A stretch of 5,348 nt of DNA from Spirochaetaceae bacterium (lineage in GTDB: Bacteria; Spirochaetota; Spirochaetia; Treponematales; Rectinemataceae): NCBI GenBank assembly GCA_016794765.1, contig JAEUJG010000550.1, positions 1-5,348 on the forward strand, written 5' to 3'. The translations under genes were made by a program, and so were the position numbers. This document shows positions 1 through 5,348 of this stretch, piece after piece (positions within the stretch are counted from its first letter, which is position 1; every line of letters begins with the position of its first letter). The notes under the pieces are model-generated. The model did no database searches, had not been told where the DNA came from, and saw only the letters and a program-made list of their open reading frames with translations.

Positions 1-1743
1 CGAGGCCTTGCGGTAGAAATAGCCCGAGACGTCGTAGATCTCGAATTCCGCGTCGGGGCTGTAGTCGATGTCGTAGAGCTTGATGTTGGTGAAGGGTTTC
101 ACGCCGTAGAAGGCCATATAGTGGGCGCGGCCCACGGGGAAATTGGCGGAGAAGAGGTAGCGGGAAGGCGTGGCGTCGACCTTGAGGGAGGGCGCGCAGG
201 TCCAGGCCCAGACGCCGGGGGCGACGTCGCGGTAGAAGGAAATCTCGCGCGGGTAGTAGGGATTGGCGGCGACGATCGCGTAGAGCTCTTCGGGCGCCAG
301 GCTGCCCGTGCGCTCGCCAAGGGCCCCGGCGGCGACGGCGGCGCGGGCGGGCACGAAGCCCTGCTCGTCGGCCAGGCCGAGTACCCCCTCGACGAGGCTC
401 TGACCCACGCCGACGAGGAGCTCCTTGCCCTCGCCCGCCCCGTATTCGGCAAAGGCGACGCCGGCGAGCAGGGAGAGGCGGAAGTCGACGTTGCCCTCCT
501 CGTCGACGAGGAAGAAACCGTCCTGGGTCTTTTTGAGGGAGGTGACGAGGCGATCCGCGGCGGAGCCGAGGGCCTTGAAGGGATTTTCCGCGTCGGAGAG
601 GTAGCTCCGCGATTCGGCCGCGCAGGCGAGGACGCCGACGGCCTGGCGGACCGTCAGCTTGGCCGGATCGAGGGTCGCGGCGTAGCGCAGCGCCTCCTGG
701 GCCAGGGAATAGGGCGAGCGGTCCATGAGGAAGTGGACGAGGCCCTGCTTTTCGAAGAGCGAAGGATCCTGGGCCTGGATGAGGGCGGAAATGCGCTTGA
801 CCTCGATGAGGTCGGCGGCCTCGAGGGCCTGCATCTTGCGGATCGTGTCGCCGAGGAAGGGCACGGTCAGGTGGCTCAATTCGGCGGAGCGGACTTCGCG
901 GATGGCCCGGCCGCGGGCCAGGCCCTCGGCGTAGGAGCCGCGGCGATAGGATTCGGCGAGATAGGCGGCGAGGGCGTTCTCGGAGAAGCGGGGCGTACCG
1001 TCCTTGTCCTTCCAGGCCAGGCGCTCGCCGTCCCAGCGGCTTCCCGCGAGACCCGACCAAGCCTTGGCCGTCCAGGCGTCGATCCCGGCCTTGAAGGCGG
1101 CGGGATCCTTGGGGGCCTGGGCTATGAACTGGTCGGCGGGTCGGGCGGAGCCGGCCTTGTCGGGCGCGGCGGCCTTGGCCAGGGAGAGGCCGCGAAGGGC
1201 GCCGCCCCGGGCCTCCAGGCGCAGGTAGCCGGCGCTCCGGTCGAAGGAGCGGGCGGGCAGGGAGAGTTCATAGGGCCCGCCGTTCGATTCGAGGAGGAGG
1301 CGGGAGCCCTTCTCCTCGAATCGGGAGCGGCTCGAAAGGGTATAGGAGAGCCGAAGCGCGGCGGCGCCTTCGGCGGGCGGAACGGCGGTCAGGCTGAAGC
1401 CTTCGGCGGGAGCCTGCGCGGCCAGGACGCGGATCTCGGCGCCGCCGGCGAAAAGGACCCGCGCCCCCGAGGGCAGGCGCTCGATCCCGCGGAGGGAGGC
1501 CTTGCGGGCCACGCCGGACTCGTCGACGAAGTAGGCCGGCGTTTCCTCGTCGATGACGAAGGACAGGCCGGCGTAGGACAGCCGCGCGGATACGGGGCGG
1601 CTTTCTTCCGTCTTCGAGTAGCCCGCGGTCACCGAAAGCCGTCCGGACTTGAAGGAAAAGCCGGGAGCCCGCGAGAATTGCGCGAGGACGAGAAGCACGA
1701 AAATGCCGATATAGAGGAGGGTTACGCCAAAGGCGCGTTTCAT
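1..1743 (-). CDS. Unrecognised exported or membrane-anchored protein, C-terminus beyond the left edge
   Basis: I do not recognise the family. Reading leftward from 1743, the frame stays open for 581 codons to the window edge, so the gene is 3'-truncated here. The N-terminus is basic (MKRA) followed by a hydrophobic stretch at residues 5-23 (through GIFVLLVLAQF), which looks like a signal anchor or signal peptide, so the rest should lie outside the cytoplasm. Residues about 30-190 alternate short hydrophobic and polar stretches and look beta-rich. Residues about 200-490 look mostly alpha-helical. Residues about 495-580 are rich in Tyr, Phe and Asp (ANPYYPREISFYRDV, SPDAEFEIYDVSGYFY) and look beta-rich again. 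No catalytic motif or lipobox is visible. The start at 1743 is chosen because it opens the signal segment; an in-frame ATG at 1758-1756 is also possible, and a stop at 1773-1771 bounds the frame. Neither ATG has a clear Shine-Dalgarno. Codon use matches the neighbouring genes. It is divergent from the TPR operon. The reality of the gene is well supported; its function is unknown. Confidence 0.85.
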   Translation of the reverse strand, partial: MKRAFGVTLLYIGIFVLLVLAQFSRAPGFSFKSGRLSVTAGYSKTEESRPVSARLSYAGLSFVIDEETPAYFVDESGVARKASLRGIERLPSGARVLFAGGAEIRVLAAQAPAEGFSLTAVPPAEGAAALRLSYTLSSRSRFEEKGSRLLLESNGGPYELSLPARSFDRSAGYLRLEARGGALRGLSLAKAAAPDKAGSARPADQFIAQAPKDPAAFKAGIDAWTAKAWSGLAGSRWDGERLAWKDKDGTPRFSENALAAYLAESYRRGSYAEGLARGRAIREVRSAELSHLTVPFLGDTIRKMQALEAADLIEVKRISALIQAQDPSLFEKQGLVHFLMDRSPYSLAQEALRYAATLDPAKLTVRQAVGVLACAAESRSYLSDAENPFKALGSAADRLVTSLKKTQDGFFLVDEEGNVDFRLSLLAGVAFAEYGAGEGKELLVGVGQSLVEGVLGLADEQGFVPARAAVAAGALGERTGSLAPEELYAIVAANPYYPREISFYRDVAPGVWAWTCAPSLKVDATPSRYLFSANFPVGRAHYMAFYGVKPFTNIKLYDIDYSPDAEFEIYDVSGYFYRKAS

Positions 1744-1769
1744 GACACCGGAGATCATCGCGGCTACCG

Positions 1770-1798
1770 ACTATAGCGGGTTTCGGCTCATGATGCAA
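1770..1798 (-). promoter_or_regulatory. Candidate sigma-70-type promoter for the leftward gene
   Basis: On the minus strand there is a -35-like TTGCAT (1798-1793), a 17-base spacer and a -10-like TATAGT (1775-1770), five of six matches to TATAAT. The -35 keeps only the TTG of TTGACA. Transcription would start near 1763, leaving a leader of about 20 bases before the ATG at 1743, or about 5 bases before the alternative ATG at 1758. This is a prediction by motif and spacing only. Confidence 0.5.
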
Positions 1799-1809
1799 CC
1801 TTGTATAAT
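1781..1809 (+). promoter_or_regulatory. Candidate promoter for the TPR-DHH-TraB operon
   Basis: A perfect TATAAT sits at 1804-1809 in an otherwise GC-rich genome. The position 17 bases upstream (1781-1786, TTTCGG) is a poor -35, and there is no TGn extended -10, so this promoter may need an activator or may be weak. Initiation would be near 1816, giving an untranslated leader of about 50 bases before the ATG at 1865. The -35 region lies between the -10 and -35 of the leftward promoter candidate, so the two could interfere. Confidence 0.5.
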
Positions 1810-1851
1810 GGCGTCGAAAAGTATAGCATCGGGCGGCGTTTCGTCGCCCAC

Positions 1852-1857
1852 GGAGAG
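1852..1857 (+). promoter_or_regulatory. Ribosome binding site that sets the TPR lipoprotein start
   Basis: GGAGAG lies upstream of the ATG at 1865, with 9 bases between the GGAG core and the start codon. It favours 1865 over the further-upstream in-frame ATGs at 1742, 1790, 1793 and 1808. Those are upstream of, or inside, the likely promoter and would put polar residues before the signal peptide. An in-frame GTG at 1859 is too close to the GGAG. Confidence 0.7.
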
Positions 1858-1864
1858 TGTGATC

Positions 1865-3301
1865 ATGCGGACCAAGAAGCCGGGCGGCCATTCCGCCCTC
1901 ATCGCCCTCGCCCTTGCCGGCGCCCTGGGCTCCCTCTTCTTCTCCTGCGCCGGCGGCCCCAAGGCCCCGGGCCCCGGACCCAAAAAGCCCGAAACCCCCG
2001 AACAAAAGCAGGTCCGCGAGCTCGAGGGCGCCGTGGCCCTCATGGAAAAGGGCGACGCCGCGGCCGCCGCGGCCAAGGTCGCCGAACTTTCCGCCGCCGC
2101 CCCCGACGACGCCGAACTCCGCCTCCTCAAGGCGGCGACCCTCCTCTCCGCCGGGAAGCTCCCGGAAGCCCGCGCCGAGGTTGAGGCCCTCCTCGCCGCC
2201 GCCCCCCAGGATCCCAAGGGCCTCGCGATGGCCGCCGAACTCGCCCGCTTCGCCGGCGACGAAAAGGCGCGGAAGAGCTACCTCGACCGCGGCCTCGCGG
2301 CGGCCCCCAAGGATCCCGTCGTCCTGGCGGCCTGGGGCGAGCTCAGCCTCGACAAGAAGGAATGGACCAAGGCCGAGGATTTCTTCCGCCGCGCGCAGGG
2401 CGCCGACGGCAACAATCCCGACGCCGCCCTCGGCCTCGGCAAGGCCCTCTACAAACAGGCCAAGTACGCGGATTCGGAAAAGGCCTATGACGCCGCCGTC
2501 GCCCTCGAGCCGCGCTCGCCCTACGCCTACGCCGACCGCAGCCGGGCCCGCTCCCAGCTCGGCAAGTACAAGGAAGCGATGGAGGACCTCGACAAGGCCG
2601 TCTCGCTGGCCCCGGACTACGCCTGGCTCTACCTCGACCGCGGCCGCATGCTGCTCGATTCAGGCCGGCGGACCGAGGCCGAGGCCGATTTCACCAAGTC
2701 CATCTCCCTCGATCCCGAGTACTTCCTCCCCTACGTCTTCCGGGCCGGCATGTACGAGGAGTCCGGCCGCGACGACCTGGCCCTCGCCGACTACGAGCGG
2801 ATCATCGCCCTCCAGCCCGACTATTGGTACGCCCTCGAATCCGCCGGCGCCGTCTCCTTCCGGCTCGGCAAGTGGGACAACGCCGCGGCGCGCCTCAAGG
2901 CCGCCTTCGGCTACGCCGCCGACCGCTACGAGTACGCCATCCTCGCCTCGATCTCCCTGATCCGCGCCGGCAAGACCGCCGAGGGCCGGGCCCTCGCCGG
3001 CAAGGTGGCGCCGGGCATGGACCGGGAGAAGTACGGCCTCCAGTGGCTCATGCTCCGCCTTCTCCAGGACCAGAACGACCAGAGCTCCGAGCTCGAGATC
3101 AAGATCCAGGCCGAAAAGCGCCTCGACCTCAAGGCGGCCATGCTCTTCTACCTCGGCGAATACTGGCTCGGCCGCGGCCGGCCCGAGCTCGCCGGCAAGT
3201 ATTTCGTCCTGTCCGGCGACATGCGGCGCGAGGGCAGCCTCGAGTACCGCCTCCTCGTCGCCGAGCAAAAGCGGCTCGGCCTCACGGGGATCAATGGGTA
3301 G
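1865..3301 (+). CDS. Tetratricopeptide-repeat lipoprotein
   Basis: This 478-residue protein is predicted to be exported, lipidated and used as a protein-protein interaction scaffold on the periplasmic or outer face of a membrane. The N-terminus is basic (R2, K4, K5), then hydrophobic (residues 11-26), then S27-C28. C28 is the likely lipid-bearing cysteine in a loose lipobox, L-F-F-S-C. A Pro/Gly/Lys-rich tether (about 29-47) leads into the repeats. From about residue 49 the protein divides into consecutive 34-residue TPR units. The best are at 185-218, 219-252, 253-286 and 287-320, with typical features such as LGKYKEAMEDLDKAVSLAP and a closing Pro-Asp-Tyr. Units beyond 354 are degenerate, but 423-456 (YLGEYWLGRGRPELAGKYF) is TPR-like again. 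No enzyme motif is seen. It is the first gene of the rightward series and its stop overlaps the start of the DHH gene. The TPR assignment is firm; lipidation is likely; the partner is unknown. Confidence 0.93.
   Translation: MRTKKPGGHSALIALALAGALGSLFFSCAGGPKAPGPGPKKPETPEQKQVRELEGAVALMEKGDAAAAAAKVAELSAAAPDDAELRLLKAATLLSAGKLPEARAEVEALLAAAPQDPKGLAMAAELARFAGDEKARKSYLDRGLAAAPKDPVVLAAWGELSLDKKEWTKAEDFFRRAQGADGNNPDAALGLGKALYKQAKYADSEKAYDAAVALEPRSPYAYADRSRARSQLGKYKEAMEDLDKAVSLAPDYAWLYLDRGRMLLDSGRRTEAEADFTKSISLDPEYFLPYVFRAGMYEESGRDDLALADYERIIALQPDYWYALESAGAVSFRLGKWDNAAARLKAAFGYAADRYEYAILASISLIRAGKTAEGRALAGKVAPGMDREKYGLQWLMLRLLQDQNDQSSELEIKIQAEKRLDLKAAMLFYLGEYWLGRGRPELAGKYFVLSGDMRREGSLEYRLLVAEQKRLGLTGING
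2009..3232 (+). repeat. Coding array of about twelve 34-residue TPR units
   Basis: Residues 49-456 of the lipoprotein fall into twelve units of exactly 34 residues (102 bases), with boundaries at residues 49, 83, 117, 151, 185, 219, 253, 287, 321, 355, 389 and 423. Units 1-9 end in or near the helix-B/turn pattern A-x-x-x-P-D/R/K (AAAPDD, AAAPQD, AAAPKD, ALEPRS, SLAPDY, SLDPEY, ALQPDY). Units 10 and 11 are weak matches kept mainly by spacing. The units are diverged at DNA level, so this is an old protein repeat and not a recent tandem duplication. Confidence 0.75.
3286..3301 (+). promoter_or_regulatory. Overlapping stop/start junction between the TPR and DHH genes
   Basis: GGGGA at 3286-3290 lies 3 bases before the ATG at 3294, and the TPR stop TAG is at 3299-3301, 8 bases into the downstream gene. 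The close Shine-Dalgarno and the overlap fit re-initiation by ribosomes finishing the TPR gene. No alternative start with a better site is seen nearby: the next strongly conserved part, motif I, begins only 33 residues in. Confidence 0.55.
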
Positions 3302-4340
3302 TACCGGAGCCGCGGGCGGAGCGTCGGGCGCGGAGCCCCGCTTCGCCCGGCTCGCCGCCCTCCTGTCAGGCGGGGGCCCCGTCCTCGTCCAGACCCACGA
3401 CTATCCCGACAGCGCCGCCGGCGCCGCGGCGTGGGGCCTCGTCGAGCTCCTCGGCCGGCGCGGCGTCGCCGCCGAGATCGGCTATCGCGGCGAGATCCGT
3501 TCGCGGAGCCTCGCCCGCCTCCTCGCCGAGCTCGCCATCCCGATCCGGGACCTTTCGCGCGCCGGCGGGAGCGAGGCCGACGCTCCCGGCCGACGCGTCG
3601 TCGTCGTCGACGGCTCGCCCTCCAACGGCAACGTGAGCCTCGTCCCCGGCGGGCTCGTCGGCGTGGTCGACCATCACTGCAAGGTCGGCGAGCCGCTCGC
3701 GCCTTTCGTGGACGTCCGGCCCGGGCTCGCCTCCTGTTCCTCGATCATCCAGGGCTACTGGGCGGAGACGGGAGAGCCCATGCCCCGGCCCATCGCGACG
3801 GCCCTGCTCGCCGGCATCCAGTCCGACACGGATTTCCTCTCCCGCCGCGCCTCGCCCGAGGATTTCGCCGCCTACGCGGAGCTCTTCGCCGCGGGCGACT
3901 TCGAAAAGGCCAGCCGCATCGTCCGCACCGTCCTGGATCTCGGGGAACTCGAGCTCGTCACGCGCGCCCTCGACGAGGCGGAGATCCGCGACGGCCTCCT
4001 CTGGGCCTGCCTGCCCGGCCCTTGCGGCCAGGAGGTCCTCGCGGTCCTGGCGGAGTTCGTCCTCCGCACCGAGGAGCTGCGGGCCGCCGTGGTCGCCGAG
4101 TTGGACGCGCCCGGCCCGCACGCCCCGGACGGCGCGGGGGCGCGCGGCGTCCACCTTTCGGTCCGCTCCAAGGACCCCGCCCTCTCCGCCTTTTCGCTCG
4201 TCCGCGCCGCCCTCGAGGGCATCGGCGCGGGCGGCGGCCATTCGCATTCCGCCGGCGGCTTCGTGCCCGCCGCTAGCTTCCCCGGCGAGGCGGCGCTCCG
4301 CGAGCGCTTCTTCGCCCTGGTCGGGAAAATCGCACCCTAA
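3294..4340 (+). CDS. DHH/DHHA1-family phosphoesterase with altered motif I
   Basis: This 348-residue protein belongs to the DHH superfamily: metal-dependent phosphoesterases that include NrnA-type nanoRNA/cyclic-dinucleotide-product hydrolases and exopolyphosphatases. It should be cytoplasmic. Visible motifs are motif I THDYPDSAAG (34-43), motif II VVVVDGS (Asp106), motif III VDHH (Asp126-His127-His128), motif IV GIQSDTD (Asp178) and the C-terminal DHHA1 substrate-binding signature GGGHSHSAGG (313-322). VDVRPGLASCSSII (139-152) and the DGSPSNGNV segment after motif II resemble a bacterial DHH subfamily annotated only as 'DHH family phosphoesterase'. The length is normal. In motif I, position 41 is Ala (GCC) where PDxD has its second Asp, a usual metal ligand, so activity could be reduced or changed. 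The start overlaps the TPR stop by 8 bases, with GGGGA at 3286-3290 as a rather close Shine-Dalgarno, suggesting translational coupling. The family call is firm; the substrate is unknown. Confidence 0.93.
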   Translation: MGSTGAAGGASGAEPRFARLAALLSGGGPVLVQTHDYPDSAAGAAAWGLVELLGRRGVAAEIGYRGEIRSRSLARLLAELAIPIRDLSRAGGSEADAPGRRVVVVDGSPSNGNVSLVPGGLVGVVDHHCKVGEPLAPFVDVRPGLASCSSIIQGYWAETGEPMPRPIATALLAGIQSDTDFLSRRASPEDFAAYAELFAAGDFEKASRIVRTVLDLGELELVTRALDEAEIRDGLLWACLPGPCGQEVLAVLAEFVLRTEELRAAVVAELDAPGPHAPDGAGARGVHLSVRSKDPALSAFSLVRAALEGIGAGGGHSHSAGGFVPAASFPGEAALRERFFALVGKIAP

Positions 4341-4345
4341 GGGAG
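4341..4345 (+). promoter_or_regulatory. Ribosome binding site of the TraB-family gene
   Basis: GGGAG follows the DHH stop codon TAA (4338-4340) directly and is 5 bases before the ATG at 4351. The whole intergenic gap is 10 bases, leaving no room for a terminator or separate promoter, so this gene is probably co-transcribed with the two upstream. Confidence 0.65.
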
Positions 4346-4350
4346 TCCTC

Positions 4351-5348
4351 ATGTCCAAGACCGTCCGCCGCGTCGAGCTCGGCGACCGCTCCGTCCTTCT
4401 CGTCGGCACGGCGCACATATCCCCCGAAAGCATCGAGGAGGTCCGCGGCCTCATCGAAAGCGAGCGGCCCGCGCGGGTCTGCGTCGAGATCGACGAACCC
4501 CGCTGGCGCTCGATGAGCGAGGGCCAGAACTGGGCCAGCCTCGACATCGGCAAGGTCCTCCGCGAGGGCAAGGGCTTCCTCCTCATGGCCAACCTCGCCC
4601 TTTCCGGCTTCCAGCGCCGCATGGGCTCCGAGGTCGGGGTCAAGCCGGGAGAGGAGATGATCGCCGCGGTGGACGCCGCCAAGGCCCTCGGCATCCCCTA
4701 CGCCTTCTGCGACCGCGACGTCCAGCTTACCCTGAAGCGCGCCTGGGGCAAGTCCGGCCTCTGGAACCGCTCCAAGCTCGTCGCCAGCCTCGCCTCCAGC
4801 GCCTTCTCCAACGAGCGCCTCACCGAGCTCGAGATCGAACAGCTCAAGGAGCGCAGCGAGCTCGAGGAGATGATGGGCGAACTCGCCGACTACCTTCCCT
4901 CCGTCAAGGAAGTCCTCATCGACGAGCGCGACCGCTACCTCGCCTCCAAGATCTTCCTCGAGGCCAAGCGCCCCCTCGAGCCCGTCGCCGAAGCCCCCGC
5001 GGCGTCGGGGACCGATGCGGCCGAGGCGACCGCCGCGCGCTACCCGCGCCCGGCCGCCCTCGCCGTCGTCGGCGCCGGCCACCTTTCCGGCATCGAGGAG
5101 TGGCTGCGCCGCCTCGAAGCCGGACAGGCCTCCCCCGACGTCTCGGAGCTCGAAATCCTCCCGCCCCCCTCGATCTGGGGCAAGGTCGCCGGCTGGGGCA
5201 TTCCCGCCCTCATCGTCGGCCTCATCGTCGCCGGCTCCTTCACCTCCGGCATCCAGGCGAGCCTCGGCCTCCTTCTCCGCTGGGTCCTCTGGAACGGCTC
5301 CCTGGCGGCCATCGGCTCCGCCCTCTGCCTGGCCCACCCGCTGACGAT
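4351..5348 (+). CDS. TraB/PrgY-family membrane protein, C-terminus beyond the right edge
   Basis: 332 codons are present and the frame is open at the edge; the family usually runs to about 380-400 residues, so perhaps 50-70 are missing. TraB/PrgY proteins were named for shutting down peptide sex-pheromone activity in Enterococcus and are related to the TIKI metalloprotease superfamily; in most bacteria and archaea the role is unknown. Family marks seen are the first Gx2H, GTAH (19-22), the conserved Glu in CVEID (Glu46), RRMGSEVGVKPGEEM (89-103), FCDRDVQLTLKRAW (119-132), DERDRYLASKI (191-201) and the second Gx2H, GAGH (241-244). Hydrophobic segments follow at about 281-297 and 303-328, the start of the C-terminal membrane region. 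Between DERDRYLA and the second Gx2H lies an Ala/Pro-rich stretch (about 207-234) that looks like a flexible insertion. It is last of the three visible operon genes, 10 bases after the DHH stop. The family call is firm; function in this organism is not known. Confidence 0.94.
   Translation, partial: MSKTVRRVELGDRSVLLVGTAHISPESIEEVRGLIESERPARVCVEIDEPRWRSMSEGQNWASLDIGKVLREGKGFLLMANLALSGFQRRMGSEVGVKPGEEMIAAVDAAKALGIPYAFCDRDVQLTLKRAWGKSGLWNRSKLVASLASSAFSNERLTELEIEQLKERSELEEMMGELADYLPSVKEVLIDERDRYLASKIFLEAKRPLEPVAEAPAASGTDAAEATAARYPRPAALAVVGAGHLSGIEEWLRRLEAGQASPDVSELEILPPPSIWGKVAGWGIPALIVGLIVAGSFTSGIQASLGLLLRWVLWNGSLAAIGSALCLAHPLT

Larger units (their letters stand above)
1744..1864. other. Divergent intergenic region
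   Basis: This is the only noncoding gap of any size in the window. It is visibly richer in A and T than the surrounding genes, has three TATA-containing clusters (near 1772, 1804 and 1822), and carries candidate promoters for both flanking genes. No terminator-like hairpin with a T-run is seen, as expected between divergent genes. Confidence 0.7.

Noticed and set aside
121..1776. A 551-codon open frame on the plus strand
   Set aside because: It is antisense to the leftward gene, gives a Gly/Glu/Ala-rich protein with no domain or signal, and is explained by the C-ending codons of the gene opposite. The minus-strand frame has a proper signal segment and normal composition.
1742..1864. Extending the TPR lipoprotein to the in-frame ATG at 1742
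   Set aside because: This would overlap the divergent gene's start and the promoter region, bury the lipoprotein signal behind 41 residues, and ignore the GGAGAG placed before 1865.
1914..2960. A 348-codon Pro/Ser/Arg-rich open frame on the plus strand
   Set aside because: It is a +1 shadow of the TPR gene. Pro/Arg/Ser richness is what C-rich third positions give when read out of frame.
3366..4694. A 442-codon open frame on the minus strand
   Set aside because: It lies opposite the DHH gene and crosses into the TraB gene. Its translation is low-complexity Gly/Asp/Ala/Glu, while the plus strand carries clear family motifs.
2018..5148. Repeated GAGCTCGAG-like nonamers (for example near 2018, 3088, 4829 and 4859)
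   Set aside because: They are in-frame Glu-Leu-Glu codons written with the favoured GAG and CTC; spacing is irregular and they are not a DNA repeat family.
4273..5337. A 354-codon open frame on the minus strand
   Set aside because: It is antisense to the TraB-family gene, with biased Gly/Asp/Leu composition and no recognisable domain.

Overview
This is a high-GC bacterial window whose four genes share a strong preference for C-ending codons. One gene points left and runs off the left edge. Three genes point right in a tight series, and the last runs off the right edge. No RNA gene, CRISPR array, insertion sequence, attachment site or phage gene is visible. The combination of a TPR lipoprotein with a loose lipobox, a DHH phosphoesterase of the 'HDxPDxxA...VDHH' type and a TraB-family membrane protein would fit a high-GC member of the Spirochaetota. 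That is an inference from gene content and lipobox style; there is no rRNA or marker gene to settle it.

Layout. Bases 1743-1 (minus strand) encode at least 581 residues of an unrecognised protein with one N-terminal membrane segment, probably an exported or membrane-anchored envelope protein. Bases 1744-1864 are the only real intergenic region. They are AT-richer and hold two divergent, interleaved sigma-70-like promoter candidates. Bases 1865-3301 (+) encode a 478-residue lipoprotein made almost entirely of about twelve tetratricopeptide units in an unbroken 34-residue register. Bases 3294-4340 (+) encode a DHH/DHHA1 phosphoesterase whose start overlaps the TPR stop by 8 bases. Bases 4351-5348 (+) encode most of a TraB/PrgY-family protein, starting 10 bases after the phosphoesterase stop.

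The three rightward genes are spaced like one operon with translational coupling. They join a surface or periplasmic scaffold (TPR lipoprotein), a predicted cytoplasmic phosphoesterase (nucleotide or short-RNA type) and a membrane-associated putative hydrolase. No shared pathway can be read from the sequence. The most notable detail is in the phosphoesterase: motif I reads H-D-Y-P-D-S-A-A, so the second metal-binding aspartate of the usual PDxD is alanine, while the DHH, the motif IV Asp and the GGGH signatures are intact. I did not find a clearly new multi-gene system; the better leads are this substitution, the interleaved promoters and the unknown envelope protein.
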